The notes beneath the pieces were generated by a model. That model worked only from the letters and a program-made list of their open reading frames with translations, had not been told where the DNA came from and ran no database searches. From Sciurus carolinensis (Eukaryota; Chordata; Mammalia; Rodentia; Sciuridae), in assembly GCF_902686445.1 (NCBI RefSeq), contig NC_062227.1:20039678-20103677 (forward strand): 64,000 bases of DNA, written 5' to 3'. The first letter of the stretch is position 1. Each line of letters opens with the position of its first letter. A program made the translations under genes and the position numbers. Shown here in pieces: positions 56,980-64,000 of this stretch.

Positions 56980-58640
56980 TAAAATGTGACTAAATTATTC
57001 ATATGTGATCAAATCCACATAGCAAAGTTACATTATCTGAACCATTTAGGACTGCAGGTCAGTGGTTTTCAGTGCATTTATATTGAAATCCTTCTGATAG
57101 CCTGATAGAGCCAGAGAACTTTTTTCATTTTGTAAATTTGAAATTCACTCATTCGTTAAAGAATAAGTCTCAATTTTCCCTCTTTTTAAGGGTGTGGAAA
57201 CCACTATTCTCTTTGTTCTATGATTTGACTACTCCATGTACCTCATGTGAGTAGAGTCATACAAAATATATTTGTTTACTTAGCATAATATTGTAAAGGT
57301 TCATTTGTGTTCTAGAATTGGACAGAACTTCCTTTGTAATTCAGAACACATCATATCCTATCATATGTGCATTCCACATTTAAAATAATCCTCCTTGAGG
57401 ACAGGAAAGGCAGTAATAGTGGAATTATTTTGAACAAACAATCCTAGTGCATATATGAATAAACCACCATGAATTTCACCTTTAGGTATTCTTGTAAAGT
57501 ACGAATTTAGAAAACTAACATGACTTCCTCTACCAGCAACGCCTAACTCCCAGTTCCAGCGTGAGGTGAAGGGGATTAGAAAAATGAAAGCTCACAAATA
57601 CAGATTTCAAAGATTAAGCTGGGATCAGGTGGAGCCCTGTTCTCTGATGGAGCTGCAGATCTAAAGAGTTACACCAGCAGTCTTTATTTATATATGTCTC
57701 AGTGTTAGTTTTGTGTTTGTGTGTGTGAGTGTTTGTGTGTGTACCCAGTTTTCTCAACAGCCTTTGTTGAAAAGTGTGTTCATTTCCCATTGAATGGTGT
57801 TGTCAGAAACCATTTGATAGTTTTTGTTAGGGCTTTGTTTTGTGTTTTGTACTCTGTTTAATTCATCTACATTTTTGTCTTTCATTTTCAAACTGTTCTG
57901 ATGACTAGCTTTTCAGCAGGAAATTTTGAAATCAAGGTGTGTTAGACCTCCAGGTTTGTTCTTGTTCAGTACTGTTTGGTGTTGTTACCTTTCAGATTCC
58001 ATATCAGTTTTAGGATGGTATTTAAAATTTTTGCAACAAGACATTAGTCTTTTGTTAGGGATTGCATTGAGTCCATGGGTTGCTTTGTTTAGTAATGATT
58101 AGTTAACAAATTTAAGTGTTCAAACTCCTGATCATTTACTGACTTTCACTTTTTGTTGTCTGTGTAAAGTTGCTTCATGGTTTCATAGGTTTCAGGTTAC
58201 AAGTCTGTAACCTGATTTCCGTAATTAAGTAGGCTCTAGTATATTATTCTATTTGAGAAGGTAGATAAAATTGTTTTCTTGCTTTTCTTTTTATATTTTT
58301 ACTTTTAATGTGTAAAACACAATTTATGTGTGTGTGGGTTGTGCTTTGGCACCTTCGCAGAATTTTCATTCTGGTGATTATTGTCATGGAATCTTAAGGT
58401 TTTATATGCATAAAAGTTTGTCTTCTATGGACAGAGAGATAATTATACTTCTTCCTTTCAGTAACTATGTCCTTTGCATCTATTTCTTGCTGAATTGATC
58501 TGGCAAGGATTCTGGTATGTTAAAAGAACTGGTGAAGGCATGTATTCTTATCTTCTAATTTGTGGGAAAATATTTTAATTTCTGATCAATTAATTTAGTA
58601 GCTGTAGGTTTTCCAATGTGTTGCTGTTGATTTTGTTGTT
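56980..58640 (-). mobile_element. Old L1 pieces, minus
   Basis: 'gagtagagtcatacaaaatat' and 'cttagcataatattgtaaagg' at 57245-57310, and 'gttttctcaacagcctttgttg' near 57750, are reversed L1 ORF2/3' end sequence. Breaks near 57430-57700 hold unique-looking DNA. Confidence 0.55.
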
Positions 58641-58664
58641 GTTTTATTGTTTTTTTTGTTCTTT

Positions 58665-58870
58665 TCTTTTCTAGGTAGTAAGGATTGCACCCAGGGCCTT
58701 ACACATACTAGACATGCACTCCACTAACCACAGAACTATATCCTAGCACCTTTCAAAATTTTATTTTGAGATCCAACTTGGTTAAGGTGTGCAGCATAGC
58801 CTCAAACTTGTAGTTTTTGTGCCTCTACCGAAGGGCTGTGTTTCTAGGTCTGCACCAACACATTCAGCTT
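58665..58870 (-). mobile_element. B1-dID composite SINE, old
   Basis: ID half with 'cacccagggccttacacata', then a much-decayed B1 half to 'ccaacacattcagct'. Confidence 0.65.
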
Positions 58871-59399
58871 ATTTCTCCCTTCTACTTGTAGTTCTTTTTT
58901 TTTTTCTTTTACTCGTGAAAGATGTGGATGTGGGGCTGATGTTCTCAATATTTGTAGTTCCAGGTTCTTGTCAAGAACAAAGAGCTGGAGGAGAAACGTG
59001 CTACATGGAGCAAGAGGATTTCTTGAATTGGACTACAGTACCTTAGAAAGAGGCAACAGGCTCCCCGAAGGAGAATGGGATGCCTATATACCACGTGGGA
59101 TCCAAGAAGGTCTCTGTAAGTAATCACAAAGAGCTGAACTGGGGACATAAATTAAGGGAAGGGTTGGATATTGCTTCATGAGAATACAAATTTTGAGAGA
59201 AATTTGTTTTCTCTAGGTTCATTTGGGATGTTGGCTCACTTAAGGTGAGGAAGTATGAGTTAGTTTCCATACTTGGTTTTTAAAGAGGTGGTAAGTAGTA
59301 CTGTCTGTCAGGTTTCAAAAGGGTATAGCCACCAGGAGGAGAGATTAAAGTTTGTGGTCACTGTTGGAACTTGGAGATGTTGTCGTAAGAAGAAAGTGA

Positions 59400-62300
59400 A
59401 GCAGCACAGAGAATGAGCAAAATTAACTTCATAATGATGAGCTACTTCTCTGGTTTTTAGGACTTATTTTGTCAGAATGGCAATCAGAGGTCCTTTAGGT
59501 GTAAGATGAATTCTTGAACATTGTGTGTGAGCCTGGAGTATTTTGGGATTCAGAGGGTGGGCTTTAATCCAGGAGAGAAGGCTCCATCTGGTATGCCCAG
59601 TACCTTTATGGCCTTAGTAGTAGCTAAAATGACTGTGTAAGCTTCCTTCCATCTAGGGTGTAACTGTTTTGATAGATCCACCTCCTTTCAGGTCTTAACT
59701 AGAACTTTGTCTCTTGACTTTCTTTTCTTCTACAGCTCTATGGACTTTACTGGGCTTCATCAGTGTGCATTTCTGCATATGTGGATAGTGGTCTGAACTC
59801 ATCCCACATGAATCAGGTACTACAGAAGCTGATTCCCATCTGAGTCTAGGACCATATTGCTAATAGAAAGTGTGTGCCATATAAATCTCATGTGGTTGTA
59901 GGATCAGATAAACTTTCAGACTAACTCTCCTGGAGGCAACAGGTGGTAATTATAACCAGATTTTGGAATTGGCTGACAAAGCTTAGCTCAAGTCCTCATA
60001 ATGGAATGGTTAGCCCTTTCTTTTTTGCTGAAAGATGGAGGGATTCTTGTGGAATGTAGGCTGTATCCCCAGTGCTTTTGCTACTTGTTGGGTAATGCAT
60101 GCTCTAAAAACTGGACCATTTTCACTTTGTAGTGATCTAGGTAAGATAAACTGGGGATGAGTTCCTTTAGGAACATATTTGCTACTTTCTGTGCTTTTTC
60201 TGCCTTCTAAGGGAAGTTATTCAGCCACCTTGTAAATCTATCTCTGAGGATTAGGAGTAGTTTGTATCCTGTGTACATGGGCATATATAGGTGAAATCTA
60301 GTTGACAGTCTTCCCTTGTGTATGATTCCTGGTGTTGAGCTGATTCTATGAGGGGTTGTGATAGCACCTTCCTGGAGTTCTTTTAGGTGTAGAGAGAATA
60401 GTTTTGGCTGAGCTGGGGGGTGCTATTTGATACTCCAATGTCCATAAACACCCAACTGACCATTCTTATTATAGCCTCTCTTCCATGTGGAAGAAATCAT
60501 ATACTCCCTCTCTGGGCTTCCATTTTGATTCCTGGGGAAAAACCAATGTGTTGTTTACACATAACAAGGTCCAGAGCAGTCTCCTTCCTGTTGCTGAGCC
60601 CATTTAGTTTCCTCAATAGTGATCTCAGAAGAGGGCAGGGTGTCAGTATAAGGAAGCAGGGCATCTCTGTAGCAGTTTAGGGATGTCCTTTTTTTTTTCT
60701 TGTCATTATGCATTGTGTTTTTCCCTGGAAAACCAGGACTTTTTGATGTCCTTTTCAATGTATTACAACTTCCTGTTTTTGGAGGTGACTTGCTTCTAAT
60801 AATTTTAGAATAATTTTAGAATTTGTATCCTATGTTTTATAGGAGCATTTTTTGCAGTAAGCATTCCCCTGACTTTCCAGTTGATTGGGTGTGCATGAAG
60901 CACTCTGAAGGCATATGTTGAGTCAGTCTAGATGTTTCCCCATTTATTTTTACATAGGACCAGTGCTGGTGTTAGGGTTATGAGCTCATGTTTTTGTGCT
61001 GCCCACATCTTCATGAATCCAATTTATACAGCATAGTACACAAATATTGCTCCATATTAAACAAAATTGTTTTCATCTATGAACAATTCTGGTTCTGGGT
61101 TTTTGGGAGACTGATCTGTAAGACCTTCTGAACTGGCACAGGTAAAGGCTCACACCTGCATGCATGAGTGATCCCATGGTGGAAGATGTTTCTTTACTTG
61201 TCACAGAGGCAGAATCTTTCATATAACTTTGGGATTATTTAGAAGGACCTTTTGATATTTATTCAGCATATCTGATGCCAGTCAGAGAAGACCCTATATC
61301 GATAAATGCCTTTACCTGATATGGAGTAGGAACTTCTAATCTTTGTCGTAGAGTTAGATTAGATGCCTCTTCCATTAGTATGGCTGTGGTTCTACTGCCC
61401 TAGGCAAAGAGGGTATCATTTTATCTGAAAACTAGGCTACAGACTGTTTTTTCCTCCAGTAATGAGACTAGTTCCCTTAAGGCTATTCCTCCCTTTAGAA
61501 CCACAGAAAAGAAGAAAGGTTTTTTGTAGATTATGGATACTCAATATCCGAGTTTCTGACTGGAAGCCTTGTGTAGGGTTTGCTCCCACTCCTCGGGCTA
61601 TAAATCTGGTCCTTGATTTGCAACATGCAGGGTTTTGCCATGACCCCAAAATGAGACATCCAGATTCAGCAATAACTAGCCATCCTGATGAAGGCTCAGA
61701 ATTGTGTTTGGTCCCAGGTGGTGTGCTATTACAGATTGTCTGGATCCTGTTCCTGGTCAACTATGTTTTTCCTGGTGTTAGAATACTTTATGCTGGGCAT
61801 GGAACTGCAGGCCTGTAATTGCATTCACTCAGAATGTTGAGGCAGGAGGATGATAAGTTCAAGGGCGACCTCAGCAACTGAGCATGGCCCTGTCTCAACA
61901 TAAAAAGAGGGGTCGGGATGTTCCGCAGTGGTTAAGTACCTCCGGTTCATATTTTGTGGGTAACCCACTCTCGAATAGAACATATCCTAAGTAACCTTTT
62001 GTTGTGTGACCTGATCCATGGTTTAGATTCCCAGTAAACCCATCGTGCTAGGAAATTTAGTTGCCAGATAGTATTTGATCAGCGTTCTCTTTGTCCAGGA
62101 TACAAGTGAGGACATCATCTACATTCTGAAGGACAGTTCTATGCTGAAGACCTAAGTCTTTTGAATCCTTCATCAACACCGCGGCTAAAACAAATGGGGG
62201 CTGTATGTTCGCATAAGCTGTTTTGCATGTGTCTATGGATCTCCACATTCAGAGGCACAAAGATAATGTGAGCGGGATGCAAATACATCGAGTCAAATGC

Positions 62301-62420
62301 CCACTTTAGATCAAGGACTGTGTACCCGTGAGTGGTATATGAAATCTGGGACAGCAAGGTGTGTTTGTTACCATGGAGTTGAGGAGGATCACTGCCTTGC
62401 TGACCCATGTTTAAATGCTG
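59400..62420 (-). pseudogene. pol: Decayed class I (gamma-like) ERV pol
   Basis: Minus strand, in order. RT lies at 62050-62400: 'GYTVLDLKWAFDSM' is like the first catalytic motif, and the YXDD box is changed to NVDD near 62127. Connection sequence runs to 61440. RNase H lies near 60900-61010, with a TDS-YAF motif. Integrase core-like remnants occupy 60150-60330, and an integrase C-terminal region lies near 59580-59690. Many stops and shifts and a B1-dID SINE at 61792 show age. LTRs, gag and env were not identified. The order and motifs fit gammaretrovirus-like pol, not the IAP-like pol of provirus 2. Confidence 0.65.
61792..61958 (+). mobile_element. B1-dID composite SINE
   Basis: Plus-strand copy inside the decayed pol: 'gctgggcatggaactgcagg', then an ID half 'gttccgcagtggttaag'. 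Confidence 0.82.
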
Positions 62421-62639
62421 AAATTATCTATAGTCCCCTTTGGTTTAGGTCCCAGAAGAATTGTGCTATTACAAGACATGCGATAATAAATTATAAGTGT
62501 ATTGTGTGAATACACAGATGCAGTGGCTTACAATCCATGCAGTGCTTCTGTCCTTAGGTGATATTGTCTTTTGTATGAAGAACTTGTCCCCTTTAATGAT
62601 GTCTGTGCCAGCTGTGCATTCAGGGTTTTTCATGATATT

Positions 62640-64000
62640 CCATTTTCTCAGACTTTGGATCAAGGACTAAACATTCGACCCTTGACTTTCTGAGTATGGC
62701 TGGTTTCACTTAGTGTGATGATGTCCTCCTGTTCAGTTTGTTTACTAGGAAATGCTGTGATTTCATTATTCTCTATGACTTTGTGAAACTCCATTGTGTA
62801 TCTATACCTCATTTTTGCTCATCCATTCATATGTTGATGGGCATCCTTGCTGGTTCCACAGCTTGCCTTTTGTTAATTACCCTGCCTTAGGCATTGATCT
62901 GCTTGTGTTGCTCTAGTGTGTTAGGATAAATACTAAGGAGTGGGATAAGTGGGTCATATAGTGGTTCTAATCTTAGTATTTTGAGGAATATTTGGAATAC
63001 TTTTTGGGAAAAAGTGTTTATACTAATTTGCAAAGCCAGCAAAAATGTTTGAGTGTTCCTTTTCCCCTACATCCTCACCAGTGTGTATTGTTATGTGTAT
63101 TCTTGATTATTGGCATTTTCCAAGGAGGGAGATGAAACCTCAGTGTAATTTTGACATGTATTTCCCTGATTTCTAGGAGGTTGAACTTTGTTTTCATACA
63201 TTTGTATTTCTCATTTTCAGAAATGTCTCTTTTGTTCTTCTGCCCATTTACTGACTGGATTATTTGTTTTTTTGATGTTGAGATTTTTGAGTTGTTTGTA
63301 TATTCTGGACATTACTATCCAGTTGGAAGGGCCGCTGACAAAAATCTTGTCCCATTATGTAACTTCTATCTTCATGCCCCTATTTTCCTTTGCTGTATGC
63401 CGAAGTTATTTAATTTGAGACTGTCCAAATTATTGATTCTTGTTTTCATTTCTTGAGCTTTAGCAGTAGTGTTATGGAAGTGCATGCCTACACCAATATG
63501 TTGGTATTAAGCATGTGTTTTCTTGTATCAGCAGGAAAATTTCTTTTCCAAAGTCTGTTTCTTTGATCCACTTGTGTCTTTTATGCAGGGTAAAAAGTAG
63601 GAATCCAGTTTCATTCTTCTGCATGTGGATATGCAGTTTTCTCAGCACTTGTTTTTAAAAAGCTGTCAATACCAAAAGCATGTGCTTTTGTCACCTTTGT
63701 TGAGTACCAAATGATTGTATCTATGTGGATTTGTCCCTGTGTCTTCTATACCAGTGGACTTCCTCTCTGTTTAGACACCAATACCATGATGTTTTTGTTG
63801 GTATAGCTGTGTGGTATCATTTGAGAATAGGTAGTGTGATGCCTCAAGCATTACTGTTCTTGCTCAGTATTGCTTTGGCTATTCTGAGTCTTTTGTTACT
63901 GCAATTGAATTTTTAAATTTTTTTCATTGTTTGAAGAATGTCATTGTTATTTTGATGGGAATTTCATTGTGTCTGTGCAACACTTTTTGGTGATATGACT
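62640..64000 (-). mobile_element. Old L1 (ORF2 part), minus
   Basis: Reversed L1: 'ggtttcacttagtgtgatga' near 62700, 'tgggataagtgggtcatata' near 62940, 'cctcaccagtgtgtattgtt' near 63075, and RT-proximal text to the window edge. No frame survives and it runs off the end. Confidence 0.7.

Noticed and set aside
61462..61818. 118-residue plus-strand frame
   Set aside because: It is the antisense of the decayed pol and then runs into a SINE.

Overview
The window is mammalian nuclear DNA. It most likely comes from a squirrel-family rodent (ground squirrel, marmot or prairie dog). The clue is the dense scatter of two SINE types: short tRNA-Ala-derived ID elements, and composite B1-dID elements (a 7SL-derived B1 half fused to an ID half). 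There is also a rodent-type full-length L1 and two IAP-like proviruses primed by tRNA-Phe. The species is inferred, not proven. No complete host protein-coding gene is visible; nearly all long open frames belong to transposable elements.

Layout. 0-7.4 kb: an ancient L1 (minus strand) peppered with SINEs. 7.4-11.06 kb: mostly unique sequence. 11.066-18.037 kb: provirus 1 (minus strand), an IAP-like element with near-identical LTRs, a frameshifted gag N-terminal half, an env TM open frame, and about 3.7 kb of unrecognised non-coding sequence where gag-end, pro and most of pol should be. 18-24.6 kb: unique sequence, SINEs and a second old L1 (minus). 24.616-31.407 kb: a full-length L1 (plus) flanked by an 8-bp target duplication, with a repeated GC-rich 5' UTR and broken ORF1 and ORF2. 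32.3-34.2 kb: SINEs, a MIR and a MaLR-like LTR.

34.207-43.778 kb: provirus 2 (minus strand, target duplication AGACAC), the most notable feature. It has a betaretroviral IAP-like gag-pro-pol with a dUTPase, a G-patch and two canonical -1 frameshift sites, joined to an uninterrupted gammaretrovirus-type env. Gag carries one stop and one frameshift and pol one stop; pro and env are open. 44-47.2 kb: MIR, nested L1 fragments and unique sequence.

47.3-50.3 kb: two tandem copies of a CpG-rich, CCAAT-box promoter plus a coding first exon that resembles exon 1 of the ANKRD26/POTE-type ankyrin-repeat genes, each with a splice donor. No downstream ankyrin exon was recognised. 50.3-56.5 kb: unique sequence, MaLR-like LTR pieces and a GT-rich degenerate repeat. 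57-64 kb: old L1 pieces (minus) and a heavily decayed class I (gamma-like) retroviral pol (minus).

Within provirus 2 the parts fit a working retroviral plan: PBS and LTRs for reverse transcription, Gag with two zinc knuckles, Pro and Pol reached by two -1 frameshifts, a central polypurine tract in integrase, and an env start overlapping the pol stop. Provirus 1 looks like a non-autonomous relative that could only have moved with proteins supplied in trans.
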